Shown here one piece after another: positions 41,845 to 49,162 of a DNA stretch of 54,048 bases. The stretch's first letter is position 1. Each line of letters starts with the position of its first letter. The notes under the pieces were generated by a model that did not search any database, had not been told where the DNA came from, and saw only the letters and a list, made by a program, of their open reading frames with translations. The translations under genes were made by a program, and so were the position numbers. Source of the DNA: a bacterium HR15 (GTDB lineage: Bacteria > Armatimonadota > Fimbriimonadia > Fimbriimonadales > GBS-DC). Location of the stretch: NCBI GenBank assembly GCA_002898555.1, contig BEHR01000025.1, positions 1 to 54,048 of the forward strand. Reading direction: 5' to 3'.

Positions 41845-42968
41845 GCAGGCGGATTGGCATCGATACCCTCTTTCGTCGCCTGGACCAACCAGTCGACCAC
41901 CGCGTTCAGGTCGCCCCCCGATTCGTCGTAGATGCGCAGCTGGTAATCCGCGCTGGTGCCCTCTTTCACGATGCGCCGAGCATATTTCGCCTCTTCCCAA
42001 CAGCCCAGTTGCTCGGCATAAGGGCGAATCAAGGCAAGTAGTTCCTCCAGCAACTCTTCATACGGAACGCTTTTGCTGATGCCGAAATCGATCAGTTCGC
42101 CCCGAACGCCGTAGCGCACCGCCCGCCACTTGTTCTCACGGATCAGGTCCCGATGATAAATACGCCACGACTGGTTGTTGCGCCGCAAATCATATAAAAA
42201 AGCGACCAGCGACTGGATCAGGGCGACGAGGCACACAGCGTCCTCGATGCGTGTGCAGACATCGCAGATGCGGAACTCCAGCGTTTTGTAGGTCGGATGC
42301 GGACGCACATCCCACCAAACCTTCGTGCGGTCATCAATCGCGCCCACACGCTCTAAGGTCGTCATGAAGGCATCGTAGTCGGCATAGGAGTGGAAAGCAT
42401 CGGGGATGCCGGTGCGTGGCAGCGTTTCGAACACCACGCTGCGATAGGACATCAGCCCGGTGCGCCGACCGTCCCAAAAAGGCGAGCTGACCGACAGCGC
42501 CAGCAAGTGCGGCAGAAAGTAGCGCACCTGATTGAAAATATCGATAGTCAACTCCAGATCGCCGATACCCACATGCACATGCATGCCGAAGATGAGCAGG
42601 CGGCGGGCGATGTCCTGCATGTTCTCTTCGAGTGCCTTGTAGCGCAGCTTGGGCGTGATGGTCTGGTCAATCCAGCGGGCGAAGGGATGCGTGCCCGCCG
42701 CCACTATACGCTTGCCGTTCGCCTCCGCGATTTCGACCAGCGCACCGCGCAACCGTCGCAGCTCCTGACGCACCTGCTGCACATTCTCGCAAATCTGGCT
42801 GCCCACCTCAATCTGCGACTGCATGAACTCCTCTTTGACCTGATCTTGCAAGCGCACGCGCCCATCAGGCAGGATTTTCGAGACATAGGAGTCGAGGGCG
42901 CGCGTCTCGGCGTCCACAATCTGGTACTCCTCTTCCACGCCCAGCGTCAGCGGTAGTCCCTTGAACAT
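41841..42968 (-). CDS. YbdK-type carboxylate-amine ligase (GCS2 family)
   Basis: A 375-residue protein that matches the family closely: LTLGVEEEYQIVDAETRALDSYVSKIL, VGSQICENVQQVRQELRRLRGALVEIAEANG, AAGTHPFARW, FGMHVHVGIGDLELTIDIFNQVRYFLPHLLALSVSSPFWDGRRTGLMSYR, and TYKTLEFRICDVCTRIEDAVCLVALIQ. Members have weak glutamate-cysteine ligase activity in vitro; the natural substrate is unknown. It is closer to the standard family than the paralogue at 38738-39802. No strong Shine-Dalgarno site is seen. Converges on purA with overlapping stop codons. Confidence 0.92.
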   Translation of the reverse strand: MFKGLPLTLGVEEEYQIVDAETRALDSYVSKILPDGRVRLQDQVKEEFMQSQIEVGSQICENVQQVRQELRRLRGALVEIAEANGKRIVAAGTHPFARWIDQTITPKLRYKALEENMQDIARRLLIFGMHVHVGIGDLELTIDIFNQVRYFLPHLLALSVSSPFWDGRRTGLMSYRSVVFETLPRTGIPDAFHSYADYDAFMTTLERVGAIDDRTKVWWDVRPHPTYKTLEFRICDVCTRIEDAVCLVALIQSLVAFLYDLRRNNQSWRIYHRDLIRENKWRAVRYGVRGELIDFGISKSVPYEELLEELLALIRPYAEQLGCWEEAKYARRIVKEGTSADYQLRIYDESGGDLNAVVDWLVQATKEGIDANPPA

Positions 42969-43024
42969 GGGTCATCACCGCAAGGAAGATTCGAACAGGC
43001 GTCGGGAATCTCCTGCCTATGGCT

Positions 43025-43402
43025 TCATTTTGAGGGTCGGTGCGCTTGCAGGAAGTGGTCATGCCCCACATAGTAATGCACCGAGCGTTCGGCAGGTTTG
43101 CACCAGACCAGTCCCTTAGGCATCACACCAAAGAACGGTTCCACGACGCGGTTCGCTTCCTCCAGGGTGATGGGGCTGCCGTCTTGGCGACGCACGAGGC
43201 AGTGCAGCAGGTCGTCCTCGCCTTCGAACTGCACCCAATAGCCGTCGATGTCGCCACCATAGGGCGTGGCGGGGTTCATCGGAATCGGTTCTGCCCGTTC
43301 AATCGCGTCCAGCACCGCCTGCAAAATGCGCCACGCTTCAGGATGCAACATCATTAGAGGATACCCCACAGGGAGCATCGGCAGAGCAGATGGGTACTCC
43401 AT
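43025..43402 (-). CDS. Conserved-looking hypothetical protein
   Basis: About 125 residues with no motif I recognise. The central part (PEAWRILQAVLDAIERAEPIPMNPATPYGGDIDGYWVQFEGEDDLLHCLVRRQDGSPITLEEANRVVEPFF) reads as an ordered alpha/beta domain, and the tail has several His (HYYVGHDHFLQAH). The start is uncertain: ATG 43402 or an ATG near 43354. It lies 56 bp before the YbdK-type gene in the same direction and may be co-transcribed with it. Confidence 0.65.
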   Translation of the reverse strand: MEYPSALPMLPVGYPLMMLHPEAWRILQAVLDAIERAEPIPMNPATPYGGDIDGYWVQFEGEDDLLHCLVRRQDGSPITLEEANRVVEPFFGVMPKGLVWCKPAERSVHYYVGHDHFLQAHRPSK

Positions 43403-43413
43403 TAACCCCAAGA

Positions 43414-43440
43414 GACCCTCCCCCTTTCAGGAGGAGGGTC
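43414..43440. terminator. GC-rich hairpin between a dockerin-tagged gene and the hypothetical gene
   Basis: An 11-bp stem with one wobble (43414-43424 with 43430-43440) and 5-nt loop. On the minus strand it is followed by CTCTTGGGG. It lies about 100 bp after the stop of the exported-protein gene at 43539 and may end that transcript. Confidence 0.5.
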
Positions 43441-43538
43441 CGAATGGGGATTTGGCATGGCAGGCAGCACTCACCTGCCATTCAACTAAAAGCAGGGTGG
43501 TGTATTACTGGGTGTGCGGTTTAACAGGGGCAACCCCA

Positions 43539-44591
43539 CTAATACTCAGTACCAAACCATTGCAGTACCATCAATATATCCGCATCGTCGACCAAGCCGT
43601 CACCATTAATGTCGGCCAGTGATTCGCGACCATCATGACCGTAGTCTACAATCACACTTAGAAGGTCCCCGTCATCCACGCTGTAACTCCCATCTATATC
43701 GGACCTCACAGCGTCCAGGGGAACCGGGATTGTGGAGCGAAAGGCAACCATATACACGGCTAAACTCGGTGCTGACGCAGCCGTACCCGACATTGTACAA
43801 CTCATGCAGCAGGGGCCGCAGGAGGAGGGGTCGGGGGATACCACAGCTATAGACGTGGCACTAAGATAGGAACTATTCGTTCCAATAAGCAAGTACCGCC
43901 CAGGGGGGAGAACAAGGGTACGCCAAATATGCTTTTGATTAGGTTGGTCCGTCAAAAACTCCTCATAGAAAACCGCTCGCCCCTCTGAATCCAAGATAGA
44001 TACAGAGAAGCCCGCTCTGATAGTATAGTCGAAAGATGGTTCAGCAAAAAGTCCTCCACATTGACCGCTTGCACCTGACGAGCTACCGACCAAGTGCATC
44101 CAGTCGAGTATTATGGCCACAGGACCTCGCTCAGGCATTATGAAAGGCAGTTGGAATTCCGCGGCACTACCACCTCCAGATCCAGCGACTTCGAGGGCAA
44201 AATCCCAACAATCATTGCTAACCATTGCCACTGCCTCAGCACCAATCGTCCCGTAACCGTAAGCGGTTATCCAAGCCTTATTACCTCTGGCTGTGGATGT
44301 TGAATCTGCCTGCGCTCCTACAACGACTGATCCTCTGCCTCCACCTATAGTTGGAGGGCCCCAATCTGAAGAATACTGGTCTAAGACTGCAGCCCCGGTG
44401 CCCGCTGCGCAAGCTACTTCGCTGGTGATGGGACGGCTGATGGGAGATCGTTGTTCATTCCGTAGCGCACTTGCAAAGGCGCTAACATAGACGCTCTCCC
44501 CAACGGGATATCGGAATCCGGATTGTCCATAGGATGGACAGCATCCAACTAAGACAAAAATCCACCAGTACACTATTGACTTTGCTCGCAT
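43539..44591 (-). CDS. Exported protein with C-terminal dockerin-like repeats
   Basis: A 350-residue exported protein. ATG 44591 has GAGGAGGTCACGATA upstream and opens a signal peptide (MRAKSIVYWWIFVLVGCCPSYGQ); the Cys pair near residue 17 could also mark a lipoprotein. The body is Ser/Gly rich with beta-sandwich character (GPVAIILDWMHLVG, RTLVLPPGRYLLIGTNSSYLSA) and a Cys cluster (SSCGPCCMSCTMSG). The tail has two degenerate dockerin repeats (DIDGSYSVDDGDLLSVIVDYG and DINGDGLVDDADILMVLQWFG). A/T-ending codons look commoner than in neighbouring genes, a hint of recent acquisition. Function unknown. Confidence 0.82.
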   Translation of the reverse strand: MRAKSIVYWWIFVLVGCCPSYGQSGFRYPVGESVYVSAFASALRNEQRSPISRPITSEVACAAGTGAAVLDQYSSDWGPPTIGGGRGSVVVGAQADSTSTARGNKAWITAYGYGTIGAEAVAMVSNDCWDFALEVAGSGGGSAAEFQLPFIMPERGPVAIILDWMHLVGSSSGASGQCGGLFAEPSFDYTIRAGFSVSILDSEGRAVFYEEFLTDQPNQKHIWRTLVLPPGRYLLIGTNSSYLSATSIAVVSPDPSSCGPCCMSCTMSGTAASAPSLAVYMVAFRSTIPVPLDAVRSDIDGSYSVDDGDLLSVIVDYGHDGRESLADINGDGLVDDADILMVLQWFGTEY

Positions 44592-44828
44592 TATCGTGAC
44601 CTCCTCTTCTAGTATTTGGCAGTGACTACACTGCCCCAACCTGCTACCCCTTATTGCGTGCGAGCAAGTGGCACTTGCTGCACCTTCATGGTTGTACCCC
44701 ATTTCAGGGGCATTTGTTAAGGGGGGGTGGTGTTCGAAAATTCGCGCGGCTCGCCCTCCAAGTGCCTGATGGATTTTTCGAACACCCTCTATGCCCTCCC
44801 GAAGCGGCTCTTAGTATACCTACCCAGT
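44592..44828. other. Intergenic region with palindromes, a weak promoter and an inverted-repeat element
   Basis: Contents, all bearing on the minus-strand gene at 44591: palindrome GGCAGTG-ACTA-CACTGCC (44618-44635); 17-bp odd palindrome AGCAAGTG-G-CACTTGCT (44663-44679); promoter-like TTAACA (44720-44715) and TACAAC (44696-44691) 18 bp apart; and a 63-bp element at 44727-44789 bounded by GTGTTCGAAAA inverted repeats. Confidence 0.6.
44727..44789. repeat. GTGTTCGAAAA inverted-repeat element, 63 bp
   Basis: The left end reads GTGTTCGAAAATTCGCG and the right end is its inverse, GATTTTTCGAACACCCTC (44772-44789). Related ends occur at 7663, 48085 and 50193. No coding capacity; it resembles a tiny MITE-like or regulatory repeat. 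Confidence 0.55.
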
Positions 44829-45710
44829 TCATGGATCATTGGCGAACTGAAGAGTATAACAGAGCCGTTTAATCCAGTTATAATTGCCGCCTCTACACGC
44901 TGAATAGGTATGGTCCATATCCGGATCATATTGCCACATGTTGGTATGATCGGAGTTGATGGGACGACAGGTCTCATGCAGGTGGGTGAACTTGGCGTGC
45001 CCGTCGGCGAAGACGAGATTCATCCGCTTGTCGCTACCACGGTGACGAGCTCCCCAATTGCTGTAAGGGCTTTGGTCCCATGTACCGGGGCGATGGTAGG
45101 GCATCCATGGTCCATAATCAGGAAAGACATCCTTGCTCTCGCCGAGCAGGATCGCTGTGGCAGGATGCGTGATGGCGGTCATGCGATAATTCAATCCGGC
45201 TTTCCATGCTCCGGTGCCCGGTGTGAAGGAAGACTTAAAGAAGGCATGGTAGTAGAAAATACCCCGCCTGAAAAACGGCTGAATCCGCCTCTCAGGGGGC
45301 CAACATACCGCGGCGCCAGGTGCTTCCCACGGATTGGCAGACGCATCATCTAAGCTCCGCGAGAGGGGGTTGGTAGGACAGAAGAAGATATCCGCGCTTT
45401 TCACATAAGGCAAGACGATGTGTTTCCAGTTTCGGCACAGGTTTTCCTGATACCTTTCGTGGCATGGATCAGGGTTTGGCTCCACAAGGATCGTTTCGCG
45501 TCGCAGAGGAAGCCCGTCGTCGTAGTCGGTAGCATAGCCGATCAGGGCGAGCCCAAGTTGCCTCATGTTGCTTGCACACTGGGTGAGGCGCGCCGATTCA
45601 CGCGCCTGAGCGAACACAGGAAACAGAATTGCCGCCAGAATGGCGATAATCGCAATCACGACCAGCAGTTCGATCAAAGTGAAGCCAGTATGTCGCATTG
45701 AATGTTTCAT
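44829..45710 (-). CDS. Pseudopilin-like protein, third copy
   Basis: A 293-residue member of the same prepilin family as the two genes near 35-36.6 kb. MKHSMRHTG precedes [72 protein letters not shown] lies near the C-terminus. The frame extends upstream, but ATG 45710 has AGGAGGT 8 nt upstream. It follows the LacI and small membrane-protein genes by 13 bp, so it is probably in their operon and under the LacI regulator's control. Confidence 0.9.
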   Translation of the reverse strand: MKHSMRHTGFTLIELLVVIAIIAILAAILFPVFAQARESARLTQCASNMRQLGLALIGYATDYDDGLPLRRETILVEPNPDPCHERYQENLCRNWKHIVLPYVKSADIFFCPTNPLSRSLDDASANPWEAPGAAVCWPPERRIQPFFRRGIFYYHAFFKSSFTPGTGAWKAGLNYRMTAITHPATAILLGESKDVFPDYGPWMPYHRPGTWDQSPYSNWGARHRGSDKRMNLVFADGHAKFTHLHETCRPINSDHTNMWQYDPDMDHTYSACRGGNYNWIKRLCYTLQFANDP

Positions 45711-45723
45711 GATCGGGCACCTC

Positions 45724-45960
45724 CTATCGTGTGTTGGATGGATTGGGTTGCGATTGACCTGATGGAAAGGGTCTCTCCTCCGGCGGAGGCGGTATGCCAG
45801 GGGGCAGCTCGCCGGGATGCACCGGATTGCCTGCACCTGCTTCCTTTGCGCTGATGATGCCCGAAGGCGTGCGGAAGAAGTAGTAGTAGACCGCCACGAC
45901 GATAATCACCAGCGCCACAATAATGCCCCATGCAAGCTTGGGATCGATTTCCGTCTTCAT
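45724..45960 (-). CDS. Small membrane protein with proline-rich tail
   Basis: A 78-residue protein: short acidic N-terminus, one membrane segment (about 9-29, [21 protein letters not shown]), then a Gly/Pro-rich exported tail ([22 protein letters not shown]). ATG 45960 overlaps the LacI stop (ATGA) and has GGGGAGG upstream. It sits between a regulator and a pseudopilin gene, so it may help pseudopilin assembly or localisation; this is inference only. Confidence 0.75.
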   Translation of the reverse strand: MKTEIDPKLAWGIIVALVIIVVAVYYYFFRTPSGIISAKEAGAGNPVHPGELPPGIPPPPEERPFPSGQSQPNPSNTR

Positions 45961-47006
45961 CGTTTTGCCTCCCCTGATGCCCCGCACGAGGCGCGGATGT
46001 CCAGCGCGGGCGTATAGAGGCGGGTGCGCGGCTCCACACGCTCGTTGCGGATAAGTTTGACCAGCATTTCCAATGCGTCCGCCGCCATCTGATAGATGGG
46101 CTGGCGTACGCTCGTCAGAGGCGGATTCGTATGTTCACAAATCGGTGTCGAATCGTAGCCCACAATCGCAAAATCGTCGGGCACTTTGATGCCCAGCTCA
46201 TTGCAAAGGCTCAAGGCTCGAATCGCCACCTCGTCGCTCCAGGCGAAAAGTGCGGTGGGTCGGTCAGGTCGGTGCAAAAGGTCAGCAAGTGGGGTCAGGT
46301 CTGCGCCGCCATGGTGAGCGGGAACAATCCATTCGTCGCGCACGGGCAGCCCATGCGCTGCCATCGTTTGGCGATAACCCTGCAGGCGGTCGCGGGCACT
46401 GCAGGCAGAGGGTGAACCCGCAAGGTGCGCGATACGCCGATGACCCAACCGAATCAGGTGCTCCACCGCCATCCGCGCGCCTGCGACATTATCGCAATCC
46501 ACCCAGTACACATCGTCGCGGTGGCTGCGCGTGAAGAACAGCACATGGGGGAAGCCGCGTTCCGTGAGCAGGTCGGTTAGCGGGTCATCGTAGTCGCGCA
46601 GGAGCAGCGCACCGTCCACGCGCCCGTCCATCAGCGTCTGCGCCTCTGCCTCTACCGACGACTGGGCCCGTGTGAGCATGAGGATGTCGTAGCCCAGCTC
46701 AATCGCTTTATCCGATACACCGTGCATCAACTCGTTGGTGAAGCCGGACCAGCCTCGAAAAATGGCAGGAAACTGCAGCACGACCGCGATGGTATCGGTG
46801 CGTTTGCGCACCAGCGCGCGGGCAACCGCGTTCGGGTAGTAGCCCAGCTCCTGCACGATAGCCAGCACGCGCTGGCGCGTCGCCTCGCTGATGGGCACTG
46901 CCGTTGGGCGATTGTTTAAAATGTTCGAGACCGTCACCTTCGACACGCCCGCACGCCTCGCCACATCCTCCAGCGTCACTCTGCGCCGATTCATGCTGTT
47001 GCTCAT
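45957..47006 (-). CDS. LacI family transcriptional regulator
   Basis: About 349 residues: N-terminal helix-turn-helix VTLEDVARRAGVSKVTVSNILNNRPTAVPISEATRQRVLAIVQELGYYPNAVARAL, followed by a periplasmic-binding-protein-like sensor domain (RTDTIAVVLQFPAIFRGWSGFTNELMHGVSDKA; HLIRLGHRRIAHLAGSP; ALFAWSDEVAIRALSLCNELGIKVPDDFAIVGYDSTPICEHTNPPLTSVRQP). The ligand is probably a sugar or related small molecule. The start could be ATG 47006 (AAGGAGGT almost touching) or ATG 46994 (13 nt after the site). Neighbours suggest it controls the exported dockerin protein upstream and the pseudopilin downstream; a palindrome at 48011-48038 is a candidate operator. Confidence 0.92.
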   Translation of the reverse strand: MSNSMNRRRVTLEDVARRAGVSKVTVSNILNNRPTAVPISEATRQRVLAIVQELGYYPNAVARALVRKRTDTIAVVLQFPAIFRGWSGFTNELMHGVSDKAIELGYDILMLTRAQSSVEAEAQTLMDGRVDGALLLRDYDDPLTDLLTERGFPHVLFFTRSHRDDVYWVDCDNVAGARMAVEHLIRLGHRRIAHLAGSPSACSARDRLQGYRQTMAAHGLPVRDEWIVPAHHGGADLTPLADLLHRPDRPTALFAWSDEVAIRALSLCNELGIKVPDDFAIVGYDSTPICEHTNPPLTSVRQPIYQMAADALEMLVKLIRNERVEPRTRLYTPALDIRASCGASGEAKR

Positions 47007-47023
47007 ACCTCCTTGTTGGGACG

Positions 47024-47051
47024 GGGAGCCTCCCAACAACGGGAGGCTCCC
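47024..47051. terminator. Perfect GC-rich hairpin before the LacI gene
   Basis: An 11-bp perfect stem (GGGAGCCTCCC, 47024-47034, with GGGAGGCTCCC, 47041-47051) and loop AACAAC. It lies between the dockerin-tagged gene stop (47071) and the LacI start. Without a T-run it may be an attenuator or mRNA end rather than a classical terminator. Confidence 0.6.
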
Positions 47052-47070
47052 TCTTGGGCACGGTCTGGAC

Positions 47071-47958
47071 TTACCCACCTGCACCAAAGTTGAACAGAAC
47101 GGTCAGCAGGTCCGCGTCGTCGACTCGGCCGTCCAGATTAACATCGCCCACGCTTTGGCCAAGTACCGTCTTGCCGTTGAGCTTGATGTTACAGAACTGG
47201 ACAGAGCCACCTGGATTGGTGCCGCTGCCGATGTTGTTGAACTGCACATAGCCGCCTATGGAGAAGAAGCGTAGCCCGTGCGGACCACAGTTGTAGTTGC
47301 TGGCGGCATCCCCGGGAGTGAGCCAGCCGCTGTTGGCAATTTCGTTGCCGCTCGCGTTCTTGATAGCGTACTGCACCTTCTTCTGGCTGCCATCATAGCG
47401 GAACACGATGGTCACCGAGCCACCGGTATAGCGCACGCCACTCCCGTTCCAGAAGGGCAGACGTCCGCCAAACGCCGCGATTTCGCCGCCGCTGCCGCCT
47501 CCATTCTCGTTCGCGACCATAAACTGCCCATCCGCCCACCATCCGCACTGGTTGTTGATGCTGGATGGGTAGCGCGGGAAGGGTCGCTCGACCACAAAGA
47601 TGCCCGTTTCGATGGTGCGCGAAGCCTGCATGTTGGGGTTAATCGCGATGGTCACTTCAAGCTCCAGGGTGGAGCCATTCGAGTCGGGGTCAAAGACTGC
47701 CGGGCTAATGCCGTCCAAAGTAATGAACCAGACATGGCGATTTGCCCAGCCACAGGAGCAATCGTTCCCGTTCGGACACGCATCGTGTTGGCAATCGAAC
47801 GAGCCGTCCGAGATAGTCAGGCAGCCGTTCGCAAATGACGCGGCGAAGTTCGAGAAGGGGTCGTCCGCAAAGAAGTACGGGCGTACCCACACATCCTGAG
47901 CGCCTGCCCACATCGACACGGCGGCGCTTGCCATCAGTACCATCAGCCATCGCTTCAT
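47071..47958 (-). CDS. Exported protein with one dockerin-like repeat
   Basis: A 295-residue exported protein: signal peptide MKRWLMVLMASAAVSMWAGAQ, then a beta-rich domain with a Cys-rich segment (DCQHDACPNGNDCSCGWANRHVWFITLDG) and aromatic patches that resemble lectin or carbohydrate-binding folds (GGSVTIVFRYDGSQKKVQYAIKN; FFSIGGYVQFNNIGSG). The C-terminus is a single dockerin-like unit GDVNLDGRVDDADLLTVLFNFGAGG. GGAGG lies before the ATG at 47958. It has its own near-consensus promoter and a palindrome in the leader. Function unknown. Confidence 0.82.
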   Translation of the reverse strand: MKRWLMVLMASAAVSMWAGAQDVWVRPYFFADDPFSNFAASFANGCLTISDGSFDCQHDACPNGNDCSCGWANRHVWFITLDGISPAVFDPDSNGSTLELEVTIAINPNMQASRTIETGIFVVERPFPRYPSSINNQCGWWADGQFMVANENGGGSGGEIAAFGGRLPFWNGSGVRYTGGSVTIVFRYDGSQKKVQYAIKNASGNEIANSGWLTPGDAASNYNCGPHGLRFFSIGGYVQFNNIGSGTNPGGSVQFCNIKLNGKTVLGQSVGDVNLDGRVDDADLLTVLFNFGAGG

Positions 47959-48010
47959 CGCTTTTACCTCCGTTCGTTGGATTTTGAACCAATCGGCACG
48001 GTGCATAGAG

Positions 48011-48038
48011 GCTAATCGAGTGCCGTTAACCGATTAGC
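48011..48038. promoter_or_regulatory. Palindromic operator candidate in the leader of the exported-protein gene
   Basis: GCTAATCG (48011-48018) and CGATTAGC (48031-48038) are perfect inverted repeats 12 bp apart. They sit directly downstream of the predicted start of transcription (about 48038, minus strand). The CG-centred halves resemble LacI-family operators, and a LacI gene is the next gene downstream. Confidence 0.5.
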
Positions 48039-48044
48039 GTCTCT

Positions 48045-48074
48045 ATTATACCCCATTCAATGTGCCTTTGTCAA
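48045..48074 (-). promoter_or_regulatory. Near-consensus promoter of the exported dockerin gene
   Basis: The minus strand carries TTGACA (48074-48069) and TATAAT (48050-48045), 18 bp apart, upstream of the gene starting at 47958. The CCCCCTTGACAAAGG context matches the promoters at 2683 and 7870. Confidence 0.8.
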
Positions 48075-48084
48075 GGGGGTGTCG

Positions 48085-48098
48085 AGGGTGTTCGAAAA
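48085..48098 (+). repeat. Single copy of the GAGGGTGTTCGAAAA motif
   Basis: GAGGGTGTTCGAAAA-type motif between two divergent genes, 13 bp upstream of the minus-strand -35 and about 10 bp upstream of a plus-strand TAAAAT. No partner inverted repeat is found nearby. Confidence 0.5.
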
Positions 48099-48120
48099 TG
48101 CCGCAGGGTAAAATCGCTCT

Positions 48121-49140
48121 GTGGCAACCGGGGAAAATTTGGCTGCTGGTTCAGAGAGAGACATCGCGTGGCAGAGTCGGGTGGCAGGGTTTCGGTTTCG
48201 GTTGCAGGGCGTGCCCAACGCTATGAGCCAGCCGATGGTTGACCCGCTGCACGGGTGGCACTTCGCCTATTGTGTGCAAGGCTTCGTGCTGGAGCCGAAC
48301 CCGACCCTGCTGATAGAAATCTTCGCCTCCAGCCAGCCACTCTATCCCTATGCCCAGCATGCCTGTCGCCTCCTGCTGCACTGCTATGAACTCATTCGCA
48401 CGCGACTGGGGCTGGAGCATCCGCTGAAATATGACCGACAGTTACGCGTATTCCTCTGTCGCGAGGGCAAGGCGGGGGCGGAACAGCAGCGGAATCTCAT
48501 CTATCTCTATCGAGTGAGCGAGCAGATGCCACCATCCGAATGGCTTCGCGAGCTAACGCATGAGTACGGGCATTTTGTGTTGCCGCCCATCAACTCCTTT
48601 GTGGAGCCAGAAGCGTGGGCGAACGGCGATTTGGGCGAACGGCTACTTGGCATGTGGCTGCTGAACGCGCTAAAGGCGAACCAGATAGACTCAGAAGCCA
48701 TTATGGGCGCCTCGGCATCGTCCCTAAGTGCCTATGTGGAACATACGGTACAGCCCCTGCTAAAACGCATGGCGCGTGAGGGGCTGTCGCCCGTGCGGTG
48801 GCGTTCGCGCAAACGCGACGGCTACGAAGAGTTTCTCGCACTCGCGCTCTATGCCGAGCAGGTCTATGGTGTGGAGCGACTGGGGCGTGCGATGCGAATC
48901 GCGGGTGGCGTGGAACCCAACGACTTCCTCAACGGCTTGCGCGAGAGCCTGTTGGAGCCGCCGCGCCTGAAGGTTAACCTATTGCGCAATCCCTCGTGGC
49001 TGTTGCTGCCGGGTGGCACCCGTCGCTGGCGTCTTCTATCCCCGCGCGAGGCGCGCCTCACGCCTGACCCCAAACGCCCCGACTGGGTGAAATGCGATTG
49101 CCAGCAGCGGACAGTGTGGCTGCAGCAGGTCAATCGCTGA
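48121..49140 (+). CDS. Putative HEXXH metalloprotease-like protein
   Basis: A 339-residue protein with H147-E148-Y149-G150-H151 in WLRELTHEYGHFVLP, followed by EPEAWANGDLGERLLGMWLLNAL, whose Glu residues could be the third zinc ligand of a gluzincin-type fold. The C-terminus (after about 270) is a small beta-rich domain. No signal peptide is evident, so it may act in the cytoplasm. The GTG at 48121 is used; TAAAAT (48109-48114) ends 6 nt upstream, so the message could be leaderless. ATG 48223 is an alternative start that keeps the whole catalytic part. I do not recognise the family. Confidence 0.7.
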   Translation: MATGENLAAGSERDIAWQSRVAGFRFRLQGVPNAMSQPMVDPLHGWHFAYCVQGFVLEPNPTLLIEIFASSQPLYPYAQHACRLLLHCYELIRTRLGLEHPLKYDRQLRVFLCREGKAGAEQQRNLIYLYRVSEQMPPSEWLRELTHEYGHFVLPPINSFVEPEAWANGDLGERLLGMWLLNALKANQIDSEAIMGASASSLSAYVEHTVQPLLKRMAREGLSPVRWRSRKRDGYEEFLALALYAEQVYGVERLGRAMRIAGGVEPNDFLNGLRESLLEPPRLKVNLLRNPSWLLLPGGTRRWRLLSPREARLTPDPKRPDWVKCDCQQRTVWLQQVNR

Positions 49141-49162
49141 ACCTGCCGAATCTCGGTTTGGG

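Noticed and set aside
44618-44635. GGCAGTG-ACTA-CACTGCC as a terminator
   Set aside because: It lies in the 5' leader of the exported gene (minus strand), has a short stem and no T-run; kept only as a possible operator.
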